From the NCBI GenBank assembly GCA_007922305.1, contig ML677385.1:6722336-6786335 (forward strand): a stretch of DNA of 64,000 bases. The letters are read 5' to 3'. Numbering within the stretch: the first letter of the stretch is position 1; each line of letters starts with the position of its first letter. The translations under genes were made by a program, and so were the position numbers. The notes under the pieces are model-generated. The model had not been told where the DNA came from and made no database searches. It saw nothing but the letters and a program-made list of their open reading frames with translations. The stretch comes from Dermatemys mawii (Eukaryota; Chordata; Testudines; Dermatemydidae). Positions 11,554 to 25,604 of the stretch are shown here, one piece after another.

Positions 11554-14500
11554 TATGTGAAGACTAAATCACTCACAGGTTCAAAAGCCTGGGGTGTTTC
11601 CTGCTGTAGAAAGCAGCTGGGTGAATCAGCATTCTTAAAGAAAATCAGTTTCTCTGGTAAAGACGGTGGGTGCCAGAGGGAGCTGAATCCTGCATTATGT
11701 TATGGCTCCTTTTGCTGCTCTGCTGCAGTAAAGGGGCTGCAAACCCAGTAAATCTGGTCACTGGGAATTAGAGGCCCCTGCAATAAAGGCATGTAAGGGT
11801 CATGGCTAGAGAGCTATTCTCAGCGGTTTGAAAAGCCCCTTGGGGCTACAGGCAGCCCACTGTAAAGTAGAATAGCCATGGGACTGCTCTTATATGAGGA
11901 GCCTGACAGGCCTTCAGGTGAGCCCAGAATAGGAGAGAACAAATATGGTTATAGCCATCATTCACATCCCACATTGTGTCCCTCTGCATGCAGAGCTCAG
12001 TCAGAGCAAAGAATTTGCCCTGTGGAGTTCTAATCTCCTGAATGTAGGGAATAGTAGGGAATTACAAAACTCCTCTGATGTCCCCAACCATCTGTACCAT
12101 TTAAAACACCCCAACACTTAAAAGAACACTGCCAAATGCAAATGCAGAGGTTAAACCTTTCCTCCTGAATATGAGTGTAAGTGTAGACTACCCAGAGTAC
12201 GCTACTGGGAGACACTGGACTACAGTACTGTGCTAGGAACAGATTGGTCTGCCTTGGTGTAAGTGAATATTCTTCCTTATTTTCTTTTATTTTGAGCATT
12301 CGTTCCATTTTTTAAAAAATGAATTTTAAAGACTATTATGGGTTCCTAGACTGCCATCCAGGATTATTTTTGAGACAGTGAAATGATTAAAACATGATGA
12401 TAATTCCCAAAAGTAATTTGTATCCATATTTTCTGCTTTTCAAACTTAGCAAGATTTGGTTTGTACATTCCTCTCCTGCTTAATACACATGGTAAAAACA
12501 AGGACAGACAAGGAGACAGGACGATAATTGAAAATGTCAGTGAGAATAGTCCGTGGTGGTTCCTTATGGAACAACTTTGGAATTTCAGGCTCTCCAGTCT
12601 AACTGCTTTCACTACTGCTCAGTGAGTTTCATATTATTATAGTGACTATTTGGTTTAGGGGAAACTCTCTTTTCCAGTGGGGTGAGGATGGAGCTAGCAA
12701 GCAAGAGACCTAAATAATTAGTGACTGTTGGCAAGTCTCTGTGCTTCATGTATCTCCCACCTATACAAAGTGAAAATACACCACACCAGGCTTCATCAAA
12801 CAACAGGCTCTACAGACAAAAAGTGCAATGTATTAATTATTATGCAAGTAAAGAAAATATTTTGCCTTACCAAAATGCCAACAGAGTGCCTGTGCAGAAC
12901 ATAAAATTCAGATCAAATAACAAACATCCTGCCACCTGGCATCCTCGAGAGAGGCTGTGTCTAGGATGGCCATGAAGGTTTCTGCCCCTTCTCCACAAGG
13001 CCATGCCAAGGAGTGATCTCCCCATTCTTGACACAACATGTCAATGAACCCCATTAGGACCTAGCTATAGAACAATGTGGCAGCAGGCTGCCTGGGACAT
13101 TGGAGCCGGATAGGATGGACATGAAGGCTCCTGCTCGCACCCAATTGGGACCCCACAGACCTGTTCAGGGGTTCTGAATTCTCCACTGAGTGTTTTTCTG
13201 CTGAACTATTGTGGTTGGCAGATTGTTTCTCAGAGTCGGCTGCTCACAGAGAGGGATGGGCAAAAGGGACCTGGAGGAAGAATAAAGGCTCATTTAGGGC
13301 ACCCTCATGGACAGTCACTAATTGGGAAAGGAAGTGGAGATAACTATTTTTTTCTAATCCAACAATGATCAAGTACAGCAGAAGGGTGTTTGTATCAAAA
13401 CAACAATAATCTTCATCTCTGTGGAATCAATAAAGTGTGTGCCTGCTACCACCTGGCCACAATGATTGGACCTTGTAGCTCTTTCCCCTTCCTTTGGTAT
13501 GTCTTGGGCTATTTTCAACATTGTAAAACCTTTGGGGGCCGGATCCAATTGTGTAAATTGCTGCATTGTCCTAGATTATATAGTCTGTAACCACAAAAGT
13601 GAAGACATGTATGGCGGCCTCCTGGATCAAACAAAATGGCTGATAGAAACAGGCCTAAGAATAAAAACGCATGAGCCCATTCTGCATACACCAACAAGAA
13701 GAGACTACAAGTGTGTTATGAAAGCATGTGACCTTCACCTACGGACAATTAAGTGAACAATAGCTTAGCTTGATCCGTCAAGGAATTCCTTTGGACTTAA
13801 CAAGCTTGAAAAATCCTTTTATTGTACCACAGGAACTTACAGCTTGATTCTGCCCAGATGCCCCACATGCCCAGTAGTCCCCTTTGCCGTGCCGCTGATG
13901 ATCATGTCCATCCGTGATTGTGTTTTCCAGGCCATGAACATTTTCAAAAGATCCGCTGATTCTTTCAGAAATGATTTGGGGGAAGAAAATGTGTCACTTT
14001 CTGAGTGAGAAGGTAGACTTCCCTTTTTTGTCTTTTCCCCAGATTACTAAGAGAAGCCAAGGAGGAAAGACTGTTTGCACAGCCCAGAGCATAATGGGTT
14101 TGCAGTCTTGATTGGGTCATATGGGTCCTTCTAGAGTGTAAATATTTACCACTAAAAGAGAAAAGAAGGATGAGACTCATCCCAGAGAATGAGGGGATTT
14201 CAATATAGTGGTTTCTGAAAGACCCTGCTGCTGCTGCTGCTTCTGCTATCAGGAGGTCTGTAATGGGGCCTACAAACCCCATTCTGAGCTTAGACAGAGG
14301 CGGGAGAAGAGTCTTCCCTGTTTACAAGCAAGCAACTTGACCACAGCCCTATGCAGCTGCCAGAGCTGCCAATCATAGAGGCAGGCAGAGCTGCAGCCAA
14401 TAGTGGAAAAAGGCCTGCTATAAAAGGGAGAATACAGAGAAGGAAAGGGAGGCAAAAAGGCTTGGGACAGCAAAGGGGAGACAGCAGCCAGAGACTAAAG

Positions 14501-17023
14501 CAGACTGCAAGCCCCCAAATTAAGGCATTGCTAGCCTTAATTAGGCTCACGTGTTGACCAAACTGAAGACAAGTTAAGGCAGGCCAGTAGCCAGGAGAAG
14601 CTGGGGCCCCTTTGAAGAACCACACCAATAGTCTCTGGCAGGTGCTTTCAGGGTTTGAAGGAGGATTGAAATAGGTGTTGGGTCTGTCATAAACAGACAA
14701 TGGCTTTTCAGTAACTGGAAACAACATTCTCTTTTCAGATCCAATTTTTCTGCCAGGGGAAAACAATAAGGAGCCAAAGGTGGCTGGAATGGCAAAAGTT
14801 GCGCTGGGGATGATGTGCAGGTGTGTCACCCACCAGCTGATCAGATTGTGCAAAAATATGATGGAATCGTGGGCTTTATGATAGAAGCATGGCATATGCC
14901 ACAGTCTTAGAGCATAACCTAATCAAGATTTTGTACAATAAGACCAAGCCATTAACAGAGCCTATCAAGCGAGGGAGATCTCCAAAACCAAGCTGCAGCT
15001 TTCCTCCTTCAAAAAAGGAGGGGAATGCGATGTTTCCAAATACTGCAGACTGCGAAAGACTTTGTTTCTTGATTCCTTTTTAGGCTGCATGTTTCTGTAA
15101 GCTGCCTTTCCAATCTTTCTGAGACACAGCAATAACATGGAATGCATAGATCAATCCGAAATATCATTATTAGCTAAGAGAAATATAGATTTCTGGTCAT
15201 GAACAGAACCTGGCAAACGTATTGTGGTGTTTTTCTACATAATTAATATTTTAGTAAACGCTCTCTGGTGACACACTCTAGAGCATGTTAATTCTTAATA
15301 TTTTTGTATAATCTCAAGCCAAGACAATAGGAATACTAATGTACAAAAATAAAAACCCACTGGGATGGTCTAAGATGATAAACAGTGGAAAAAGTGCATA
15401 CCGAATTTAAAATAGCTGCCACTGCCAACTTGGCACAGATTGGCAATCGCCCCAGATCTGAAAATCTTGATTAGGCCATGGCCTAAGTCTCTGGCAGATT
15501 TCATGCTTTCCTCACAAACCCCACAATTCTTTGGCTACAGCGGGCCGAGCTCTAGAGGCCTTGAGTCTGAAGCAGACGCGTTGCCTCTTGTCATGCAGCG
15601 GGGAGTGTGCAGCCCGTGTTCTCACCTCACAGGACCTGCTCTGCTAACTAGTGCAGGAGGGTGGGTCAAGGCCCCACCACTCCCTGCCCATTTAAGGGAA
15701 TCTAGGGCCGCCCATAGACTGGAGTGGCCTTGCATTCAGAGAGAGCAAGTACTGGGACTGTACTACCTAAGGGGGCGGGAGGGAAAGGGATACTTGCACC
15801 CTCGTCTTTCTCTTGCATAAGGGCAGGCACCACCTGACTGAAATGTGGAAACATGAAGCTGAGTGAGGAAGGCATTACAATGCTTATCTCAGATGGATAG
15901 GAATCTGCTACGGATTTGGAAATCTTAGTAGACATGTAGGAGGAGTGTATGGCTTCACAAATACAATTGTTATTCAATCCAAATGGAAAGTGTTCATTTT
16001 TTCTTGCTCTTTCTTTCCCTCATTCCATCCCTCTGTTTCATTTCCCCTTTGATTTCCTACTTTCATGCACTCCTTTTAGCATATTCGTTTCATTCTACTG
16101 TGTTCTCCCACTCCCCCTTCACTCGTTTAGCTATTTCTGTGTCTCCCCCTTCTTTGTCCGATCCTTCTTTTGTTATGTTCACAGCCTACACACAGAAAGT
16201 GGATAAAAACATACATACTCTCACTGGAAGGTTGTAATGTAACACTACTTTATTTTTTAGACTGCAAAACAATCACATACAAAAACCCAAATACACACAG
16301 AGAAAAAACAGGCTGCTCTTCAAATCAGGGAGGCAAAACTGAAACTCATGTTGCTTAAAGCTGATTTTTCAAAGACTGACTCTGATTGCTTGTTTTGCTA
16401 CAGAGCCCCCGAGCCTGCAAGCAGGATCAGGAAACCCCTCCACTATTAAAGTAATAATGTGCAAATCCAAAACACCTCTCAACACACCACACGTTCCCCA
16501 AGACTTTCCATCTTTTTATTTCTCCTCCAGTTCTACATTTCTCCTTTCCATCTCACCCCAAAATTCCCCATCACTTACCCTCTCTTCCACTACTATTCTC
16601 CTTTCCTGTTGGTCAGACTATTCCCTTCTATCCCACCCCTTTAAAAAAAAACTTCAGGTGCAATGGGTAGCCCTGCTGACCACTCTCGTGTTCGCAGATT
16701 GGATCACCAAGGTTTACTTGCTGGAGACTTCTGAGGAAACTGTCCCTCTGTCTGCTCCCTTCTTGATCAGCTTCTCTCATGCCATTATTATTGGTAGTAG
16801 TAACCCAGTAGGTGCCTAGGGAATCAAGGATCAGGGCCCCATTGTGCAGGGCTCTGCACAAACAAGCATAAAGAGACAGTCACTGCCCCAGATTGCTTTT
16901 TAGAATCATTTCCCAAAAACGATGCTGGTCACTATGAAAGAACTGGAGGCTGACATGGGGGTAATACTACCTATTGGTTTGCACTGCTGCTCTCAGTGTT
17001 GTTAGCACTAGTGGAGCTAGACT
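11554..17023. other. no gene recognised
   Basis: No coding or RNA gene could be supported. At 14340-14610 a GCTATAAAAGGG box lies downstream of 'CAGCTGCAGCCAATAG'-like words, which could be the promoter part of an old LTR, but no ends are visible. The longest open frame, minus 14290-14895, looks like chance. Pyrimidine-rich low-complexity stretches occupy about 15990-16170 and 16495-16640. Confidence 0.45.
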
Positions 17024-17897
17024 CAGAAGTGAAAGTAAGCTGGTATGCCCTGATACAGCATACCTGGCATGAGCCAGTGTGCTGTACTGGGGACCAGCTT
17101 CCCCAGGCTGCACTTTAAAGGGACTGGGGCTCCCAGCAGTGGCTAGAGCCCTGGGCCCTTTAAATTGCTGCCACAACCCCACTGCTGGAGCCCGGGAATA
17201 GCGGCAGCCGGGACCCCCGGGGCTCTAGTGGCGATTTAAAGGGCCTGGGGCTCCGCTGCAGTAGTGGCGGTTGGGAGCCCCTGGCCCTTTAAATCACCTC
17301 CGGAGCCCCTGGCTGCCGTTTCTACCCCAGGACTCCAGCAGTCGGGCTTAGGTGGCGATTTAAAGGGCCTGGGACTCCCACTGCCGCTACCCTCTGGGCC
17401 CCTTAAATCACTACCTGAGCCCCACTGCTGGAGCCCTGGGGTAGCAGCAGTGGGGCTCCAGCAGTGATTTAAAGGGCCAGGGGCTCTTGGCTGCTGCTAC
17501 TGCAGCAGAGCCCCAGGCCCTTTAAAGCTCTGCCAGAGCCTGGAGCCCTGGGGTAACAGCAGCAGCTGGGAGCCCCAGGGCTCCAGTGATTTAAAGGGCC
17601 CGGGGCTCCACTGTGGTAATGGCAGCTGGAGCCCTAAGCCCTTTAAATCGCCTCCAAGTCCCAGGGCTCCCAGCCACCTCTGCAGCTGGTAGATCCAGAG
17701 ATGATTTAAAGGGGCCAGGGATCCGAGCCGCTGCTACCACAGCCGGAGCCACTGGCCCTTTAAATCTTGATTTAAAGGGCTTGGGGATTTAAAGGCCCCG
17801 CCTCTTCAGTTGAGGCCACACCTCTTCTGGTAGAGGCCCTTCCCCCTGATCAGGACTCCGGAGTACCGGTAAATCCTTTAAGTTACCTTTACCCCTG
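17024..17897 (-). mobile_element. hAT-type nonautonomous element with TTTAAA units
   Basis: The element is bounded by a perfect 8-bp duplication, GCTAGACT (17016-17023 and 17898-17905). Its ends are CAGAAGTGAAAGTAA and the complement of TAACTTAAAGG-type sequence (GTTACCTTTACCCCTG at the right). Inside, GGCCCTTTAAATC and its complement GATTTAAAGGGCC alternate many times between GC-rich spacers from about 17110 to 17790, giving a minisatellite of inverted units. No protein is recognisable. Confidence 0.8.
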
Positions 17898-18551
17898 GCT
17901 AGACTGGTACTAAACCAGCAGAGAATTCCTTACATCTCTCAGCTTAAATGCGGCTCAGAGAGTCCCATGGAAAAGAAAAGAACCAGCAGACAGTTTCTAG
18001 CATGGAGAAATAATGTGCAGGTAGATCTGGCCTGGGATCTGGGAGGATTCATTCTTGGAGTAGAAAAGGTCATTGTGCCCAAAATATCTCAGCCTCCTTC
18101 TTCCAGGCTGAATGGGAAGGCCAGAGGAGAGCAGCTGAACATTCAGCCAAACATCTGCGGACAGAAAGAGGAATAGTCTGCCAGGGCAGACTTGAAAGGA
18201 TAGTACCTCAATGGCTGTATCATGCTTAGGGAGGTAATAACCTGGGGAAGGGTTAGCATGATTACATTATGTGGTAGGCTCAAAAGGGGAGATATCTTAG
18301 CCACTCTTCAAGGGTGCTACAATCCCAAAACCAGTTCAAGTCCTTAAAGAGTTAGCCCTATTTCAAAGGGGTCCCGACTCACTCAGGAAGCAGTAGCAAG
18401 CACAGCAGAGAGTAAACGAGTTTCAGTTGACTGGACATGAAGCAGGAATGAGCTACACACAGGAAATCTGGTAGTGGAACGTGCTTTCCAGCAACTACTT
18501 CAGAGCTTGTAGTCTGTCACCTACAGGTAGAGGTCATCAAGAAGAAATGAG

Positions 18552-19667
18552 TGTAACACCCTGGAACCCCAGTGTTCACCACTGCCATGTAATTAGGATA
18601 TGTCTTATACAAAGTATGCCTTGTGAGGTGTCATTCTAAAAGTCTTGATCTGCTAGACAGTAATATCTCATTGGATTGTATGTGCTGTTATCATTTTTGA
18701 AGTTATGAAGTTTGGCTACGTATGTGTTGCTGAAACATGTCCCGAGGTTGGAAACACCCACAGGCAGCCTTTCAGGGTACGATAGTAAAAAGGCCAAACA
18801 ATGTTAATGGGGAAATGCACCAAAGCACAAGGATTACCCCAGGAACTGTGTACAATAGAAACCACTCAGAGATAGCACTACACACTGGGAACTGTTTGAC
18901 CCAGGTCACAGCAAAAGAACTTTCCAGCAAGTGGAGAGAAGATATAAAAGGGGGGAAATGACATCACAGGGACACTTCACTTTCCCTACAACAACACACT
19001 TGAGGAACAAAGACTAATTGTGGGAAGTCATGGTCTCAGGCTAGAAGGATTTTTAGTCTGTGTATGAAAACCTGGGAAACTCAAGGCAACTTGTGCCTTA
19101 AGAATCTGTCAGCCTGATTATCAGTCAGGGTGAGAATTTGCTAATTTATATCTTACCTATCTAGTATGTTAAACTCAGTTTGCGGATTTTGTTTATTTAC
19201 TAAGGCAATCTGCTTTGATCTCTTTGGTATCCCTTATAATCAATGAAAATCTATCTTTTGTAGTTAAAATTTTGTTTTGTTTTTTCTCTAAAAGCAGTGT
19301 GGAACTGAGACTTGGGGCAGAAAGCTATTGCGTATCTCTCTCCACATTGAGGGAGAGGGCAGATTTTATGAGCTTACACTGTGTAGTTCTCTGTGCAGCA
19401 CAAGACGATACAATTTTGGGTGTACACTCAGCGGGGGTGTGCACTCGCATGCTGGACAATTCCTTAGCTGAGCTCTCCCATGCAGAGCTGATCTCAGCAA
19501 CTGTGTGAATAAAGCTGCAGCTGGGTATGTCTCTACCTGTGTGCGCGCTCAAAGGGAGCTTGAGAGCCTATCACAGCAGCACAGGGTAAGGGGAACCCAG
19601 GCTGGTCGGACAGGCAGGCTCAGTGGTATCCCAGTTCCAAGTGGTATCCCAGTGGGAATCTGTCACA
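18552..19667 (+). mobile_element. LTR-like block, putative solo LTR
   Basis: The block begins TGTAACACC and ends TCTGTCACA, so the ends form a short TG...CA inverted repeat as in long terminal repeats. A TATA-like AGATATAAAAGG lies near 18940 and an AATAAA near 19507, in the order U3, promoter, poly(A) signal. No gag, pol or env frame is recognisable next to it. I could not find a matching target duplication, so the ends are provisional. Confidence 0.45.
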
Positions 19668-21988
19668 CTGGGATCATCAACAAGACTGACTATAGAGGAG
19701 TCGGTGGGCTAACAGGAATATTAAATAAGACCAGGACACTGGGAGTAGAGTCAAGCCAGACTTACAAGATCTACGGAGCAAACACTGTCACCCACCAAGC
19801 AAGAGACAAACTTAAAGGGGTTCCCTTGGTGAGATGGCCAAGGGGCAGAATTGTCTTTGTATCATCCTACAGAACTGCCCTTCGGGACTTCTGAACTACG
19901 CTAAGCACATTTACCCTTTCCACCACCCTTCATCCAAATGTCTTGACAAACAGTAGGAGATCGTAGGGAAAGTTACTGAGAAATGGGAGCTAGAGAGTTC
20001 ACAAGACGTAGCTTTTGGATCATCTACAGCTCTTGTCTTTGGACTCATGGTACCCTGGCCATACTACCCCAGCACCCAGGCACCTGCAAGTGATGGTTAC
20101 AATATTGAGCCCCCGCACAATATTGAACCCCCTGAGCTGAGTTCAGACCAATACCCCGTAAGGTCTATGTCCTGCCAAGTCCTGGGTTTGTTGCATTACA
20201 GTATGTGCACAATACCATACACGCCGCGACCACACACAAGGAGACGATGAAGTGCTAAAAATGAGTGACACGGGCATTGCAACGCTTCAGGGCTCTACCG
20301 TATCAAAGGAAGCAGAGTATTGATAACACAAACAGCAGTAAAGCACCAGCTGCTTCTCCCACTCAAAGACTAACTAAGCCTGTGTGTGCCACATGTGACT
20401 GGAGCAAAAGGAGATAATATTTGTGTATTCCCCACTCTGCCTGTGTGTGCATGTCCCCTGGCACATCTCAGTTTAGCATTCCAGCTGAGCACAGCCGTAT
20501 TGCGGGGGAAATTTGTGATAGGATACCTACCCACTAGGTACTGAGTGTGCTTCCAGAATGTTCCTCCTGGGGCCTTCATTGCACCTAATAAGCACCTCCT
20601 AGCATTGGCAGGGCTGAGGGACCTCTCCGCCCCATTGGGAGGACCAGCAGGTTTTGTGCTTCAGGGAAGCACAACGCCTTCCCGAGTTCCCCATAGTCCA
20701 GAGAGAGCATGGCTATTGCTTTGCCCCTTAAAGGGCCCCTCCATGGTGAGGCAGCCCTTTCAGAGAGGCTACTGCCCGTGGAACTTGCTTTCAGATAAGG
20801 GCAAGGATTTTAATCCTGGTCAGCTCCTATGTGGCACAAAGCAGGGAGATTCCATGTGCTCTTTCCTCTCTGGCAGTTGGCAGGTACCGTCTGACCCCAG
20901 AGAGCATGAATCCCAGAGATACCCACAAGCTCAGGTCTCCTGAATGCTACAGCACTGTAATTTCAGCTAAGCCTGTGGGCAGATCCTCTCAGCCTCTGGA
21001 GTTTCAGCTGTCAGTCTAATGAGCTGCTTTTGACACAAACAGAGGTAACTTGGCCCCATCATGACTGACACTGCCTGAGGATAGTACTATGTGAAAGGTT
21101 TGCTTAACAAGGTTGCTGTTGTCTTCGCTTTTACCTATGCTATTCTTTATTCCCCCACACAGTGCCTTACTAGTAAACCCATGACTGTATTCTGTGAAAA
21201 AGTAATACGTAAACTATGGCACCAAGGAAAGTAAGCTACATTCTCGTAGGAGGAGGGAAATCTTGTTTGCAGTGGTGTGTTCTCTTAAACACAAAGCAGC
21301 ATTTTTATATAATCAAAGCATATGTACTGTCGAGGCTGCATGCTGCTCTCCACTTCTTGTTAGCTCTTCAGCAGCACATCAGGCCCCAGCTGGCAGTTGC
21401 TAATTGCAATCAGCAGGTGAGAAATGCAGCATCTTGGAAACCGGAATGATCTCTAGCTCTGGGAAACAATCTGGGAAATGTGGAGAGCCCGGGAAGAGAA
21501 AGGGAAATGCTTAAACCTGAACTCCCATGGAAAGCATTAATTGAGAAAGACAACAATGCACATGATGAATCACACGCTCTCTTGCTGGAAATTATAACGA
21601 AGCAATTTAGTGTTAAAAGCAAGGGGAGTGTTTTACCCCTCTGCGATTTCGAGATGTAATCTAACGTCTTTAGCAGTCTCTGTAACAGGACATTATTTCA
21701 AGGTTCAAAGAGTTTCTTTTGGAGCCCGGATGATTTGAGGGAATGTTAGGGGATGAAGAGTCTTCTGCCTTTGGGGCACCAGTTCAAATCCAGCCCATCT
21801 TCTTAAGAGGAGACAGCTGTCTGGTGACCTACTATATCTGAAATAATCTGGTGGTGTCAGTCTAGTTCCTAGTGGACAGGTTTCCACAGCCCAGCTGGCA
21901 CTGATTGAGAATCTCATCAGAAAGGAGAAGAATTAAAATCAGCATAGAGAATTAACTACCTTCTCACCACTAATGTTAATCCCTAGAG
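19668..21988. other. no gene recognised
   Basis: No recognisable domain, RNA gene or complete mobile element was seen. The last eight bases (21981-21988) are the left target duplication of the hAT element that follows. Confidence 0.45.
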
Positions 21989-22228
21989 CAGCGGTCCTCA
22001 ATCTTTTTCGGCCACGGCCGCTTTCCGTGGAGCGGCCTCCGCTCCCGACCCGCCCGGGTATGTCCGCCAAAATGCCGCCGAACAGAAAGCTTTCACTTTC
22101 TGCGGCAGCATTTTGGCGGTACCAAAATAGACCGCTGCTGAATTCGGCGGTCTCCTGCACGGGATCGGCGCTGGTGCCGGGATCTCGCGCAGTGTCACGG
22201 TGCGTGCACCCCACTTTCATGACCACTC
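21989..22228. mobile_element. short hAT-type element
   Basis: A perfect 8-bp duplication CCCTAGAG (21981-21988 and 22229-22236) brackets it. It begins CAGCGGTCCTCAATC; the right end GACCACTCC is a weak inverted match. The interior is CpG-rich, with a short inverted pair around AAAATGCCGCC and GGCAGCATTTTGG (22069-22117). Confidence 0.75.
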
Positions 22229-22236
22229 CCCTAGAG

Positions 22237-23365
22237 GTCAAGTTTGAGTCACATAACCTGAGAAGCTTGCAAAGCTGCAACCAGAAGCTTGAAAAGCTGC
22301 TCTGTTAATATATTTGAGAGGATTTCAGTTTCCAGGGCTCTCAATATAGCATCTTCACAGACGCACAGCTGCCGTGGGGATGGGGTGGTATGCGAACATA
22401 GAGAGCTATAGAGAATAAACAGATAATGACAGATGATTCCCAGCCCTATATCTTAAAAAGGCATGTGTGTGAGTGTTTACATCTTGGAGGTGAAGGAATG
22501 GTTCCATTTTCTGGTTTGCTTAATCACTCAGAAATAAGATTTCAGTTTTTCAGCAAATGCCACAAAAGTAATAAAATCAATCACAATACAACACACAGAC
22601 AAGGCTAACATGCTGACTCTATGGGGCTGGGGGAGCGCTGGAGTGCAACTAGAAGTCAAAATTACTGGCTTGAGAAAGTGTGTGTGTCCTGTACAGTTCC
22701 ATATCGGTGATACTGCATGCAGCTGCTGAGGGGAAAAAACATCAGGCAGTTACCATCAATAAATATACAGAGCCAGATCGTCAGCTGGTGCCAAATGACA
22801 TAGCAACTTTGAAGAATATTGACTTATGCCTGCTGCTAAAGATCTGACCCATTAAAGATTCTACCCCTCCGTTGCTGACCAGTGCCTGAGTTCAGATGCC
22901 TCTTGGGCCATACTAAATACTGGTCACTTGATTCAGCATTAATCTTGCCTGCAACACAACACTGCGGAAACACACTCCTGATCAGGTATGTGAAACAGCA
23001 TTAGGACAGTCACAGATCAGGCGATCTGGCCTTTTAGAGTTACTGCTGGGGAGGATTTGTTGTCAGGCTTCAGAAGAGCACAAGAGTGATGTGAGGAGGC
23101 GGGTGGGTGCGAAAACATCATTTGTCCAATTTATTGCAGCAGAGAGCAGGCAAATGCAAACTCTTCCCCCTGAAAAAACAAATACGGATTTTCCCTGGGA
23201 TGCTTAGATAGCATGTCACAAGTTCAGCAGCTGAGTGCAGAGGTGCTGTGCATAGGGCTGTCCCGGAAAACTGGCACGCCATCCAGGAGAGGGGAAATCA
23301 AGCACCCCACCAGAAGAGCAGGGGGTGATGGCTGTGAAGCAGTGGTAGCGTAACAAAGAACATTT
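22237..23365. other. no gene recognised
   Basis: Nothing beyond short chance frames could be seen here. Confidence 0.5.
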
Positions 23366-23437
23366 GCAATAGCAGAGCAATGGACTCCACAAAATTTTTG
23401 GTGCACAGCAAATGCAGGAGCAGGCCCTTGGATTTTG
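23366..23437 (-). repeat. dispersed repeat, unclassified (copy 1)
   Basis: This segment is the reverse complement, with a few mismatches, of 27862-27933. Shared words include TTTTTGGTGCACAG and GAGCAGGCCCTTGG. Neither copy has visible transposon ends. Confidence 0.55.
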
Positions 23438-23964
23438 TGATAACCGAAAAGATACAGACTCCACAGGATTTCACTGTAATGAAGAAATATCGGTTCTCTC
23501 CAGACTATTAATTTTTTGTATGTAAAAAGTGTCACTGTTTTACCCTTCCCTTCTTGCCCCCCTCTTTTGGATATGGTATTCTGATTCCCCTGCCTGCCAC
23601 CACCACTTAATTATGGCCTGGATGTACTTACCTTTGAAGTTGATGACAGAAATTCCCTTGGTTTCAGCCACTAAGGAGCTCTGAATTAAAATGGAGCCCC
23701 TGCTCCTCATAAGCACTGGCCCATCTTAACTCAACCACCTCTCCTGCCTGCCGAATGGCAAGGCTGATTGATTGTTTTGTTTCTGACACGTGGGTGGAAA
23801 AACCCAAGGCCAGTCACAATGCTGAGAACTCTTCTGACATGGACAAATCATACCAAGGTTCATAACTGGGTTCAATAAAGTACACCAAAAAGCCACAACA
23901 TTGTCAGCAACCTGTTCCATGACTGCTTGATGCCTTCGGGTACATGGCCGAGGCATGACTGCAG

Positions 23965-24190
23965 CACAGGTAGGCACACCCAAGCTAGCTTGGATCTAGC
24001 TAGCTCACTAAAAATAGCAGTGGCACAGGCTAGCTGCCTAAGTACAGTCCTGCCCCGGGTACATACTTGAAGGGCTAGTTCAGGCCACCAAGCTACACAG
24101 CTCCTTTTAGCAAGGCAGCTCCAGTATGCCTACATGGGCTGTAATCACCCTCCCCAGTTCTTCCCCCACAACTGCAGTGTAGACATATCC
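23965..24190 (-). mobile_element. Harbinger-type MITE, 63476 family, degraded
   Basis: The right end reads GTGTAGACATATCC followed by TTA, as in the better copy at 63476-63751. Shared interior words include CTAGCTCACTAAAAATAGC. The left end is decayed. Confidence 0.5.
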
Positions 24191-24299
24191 TTAGGTAGAT
24201 CCTGACAACGTGAAATCCAGGCTTTGTTCTCAGTCTGCAAGCTAGCGAGCCAGGGAGCTTAAATTCTGATCTCGCCAGGTGCTCCATGCGGATGGATAC

Positions 24300-24612
24300 C
24301 AGGAGATGCTATGAAAGGCCAAAACTATGACAGGGTTCCAAAAAAGAACTAGATACGATCATGGAGGATAGGTCCATCAATGGCTGTTAGACAGGATGGT
24401 CAGGGATGCAACCCCCATGCTCTGGCTGTCCCTAAGCCTTTGACTACCAGATGTGGGGAATTGGATGACGGTGGTGGGGGAGGGGGGTGGAACACTCAAT
24501 AATTTGTCCTGTTCGGTCCATTCTCTCTGAAGCATCTGGCCTCAGTCACTGTTGGAAGACAGGGTACTGGGCTGTACAGACAATTGGTCTGACCCAGTAT
24601 AGCCATTCTTCT
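24300..24612 (+). mobile_element. CR1 LINE, 3' end
   Basis: It contains the conserved 3' untranslated words of reptile CR1: CTCTGGCTGTCCCTAAGCC, GAAGCATCTGGC and TGGTCTGACCCAGTATAG. The element is 5'-truncated and has no open frame. Confidence 0.75.
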
Positions 24613-25604
24613 GTTGCTCCCTGAGCCAGCACAGAGTCCCTCTGAAGGCAGCCCATCCCTCCCTGGGTAGTTCGTAGGATCAAAGCCTTAGACTGCACAT
24701 GTTCTTTGGGGTAAGGACTGACTATCATTTTATGTTGGTACAACACCCAGCACAGCAGGGCCCAAATCCTGACTGGGAACTCTAGATTCTCTTGTAATAG
24801 AAATAATGAATAATAACTTCCATGCCTCCAATGTCCTGAGTGGAGAATCCCTTCTGTGGTGTCACATCTTAGTCCGTTCTCTCATCTATTGCAAGGGACG
24901 CTACAGAACCCACACACACAGGGACCTTTATCTAGCCTTCAACACAGAAACAATATCTGGACCTTCAGGAAAGTTGGGCTAAGGTCACCCCATCCAAAGG
25001 AGGTCTCAAGATAGACCTACATCCTCCAACCGTATCTTTGCTCTTCTTCTTACCTGCAGAGGCAAATCTTCTTGGGGGAAAGTGGGAAGGGGTAGGTCTA
25101 GGGGACGACCATACCATCTCATCTTCAGTTTATCCTCAGACTATGACTGAACAGCCAGTTCCCTTCACTCACTTTCAGAATTAACTTCTGGGAGTCGCAT
25201 TCAAATCCCTTCCACCATGACAGGTAGAACCATTAAGCTATCCTTATGCAAAAGTGCCATAGTATTCCTCCACCAGCTCTTGGCAGCAGCGCCCCTACCG
25301 TGTGTGGGGAGCTGCTGAGCTGGGGTTTAAATCAGAGTGGGAGGAAAAATCAAGAAAGGGACCTCACGCGCTTGAGATTTTCCCCTTGCTGCAGTGAGCC
25401 TTTTATCTTCAAAAGTGTCAGATCAATCAGAGCCAGCAGGGGTGCTGCAGCATCAGAGCAAACCATCCAGTCATCCCCCTCAGATGAATCCTGACTGGAT
25501 TGCAGGGGAAAGAAACTGCTTGGCCAAAACCAAGAGAACCAGGTCCCTCAGTTGGGGCATGAGACACCTCCGGTTCCATGACAAAGAAAGTGGAGACTGT
25601 AGGG

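Noticed and set aside
14290..14895. 201-codon minus-strand open frame
   Set aside because: No domain or plausible codon pattern; sequence is repeat-like with a TATA-type box on the other strand, so the frame is probably chance.
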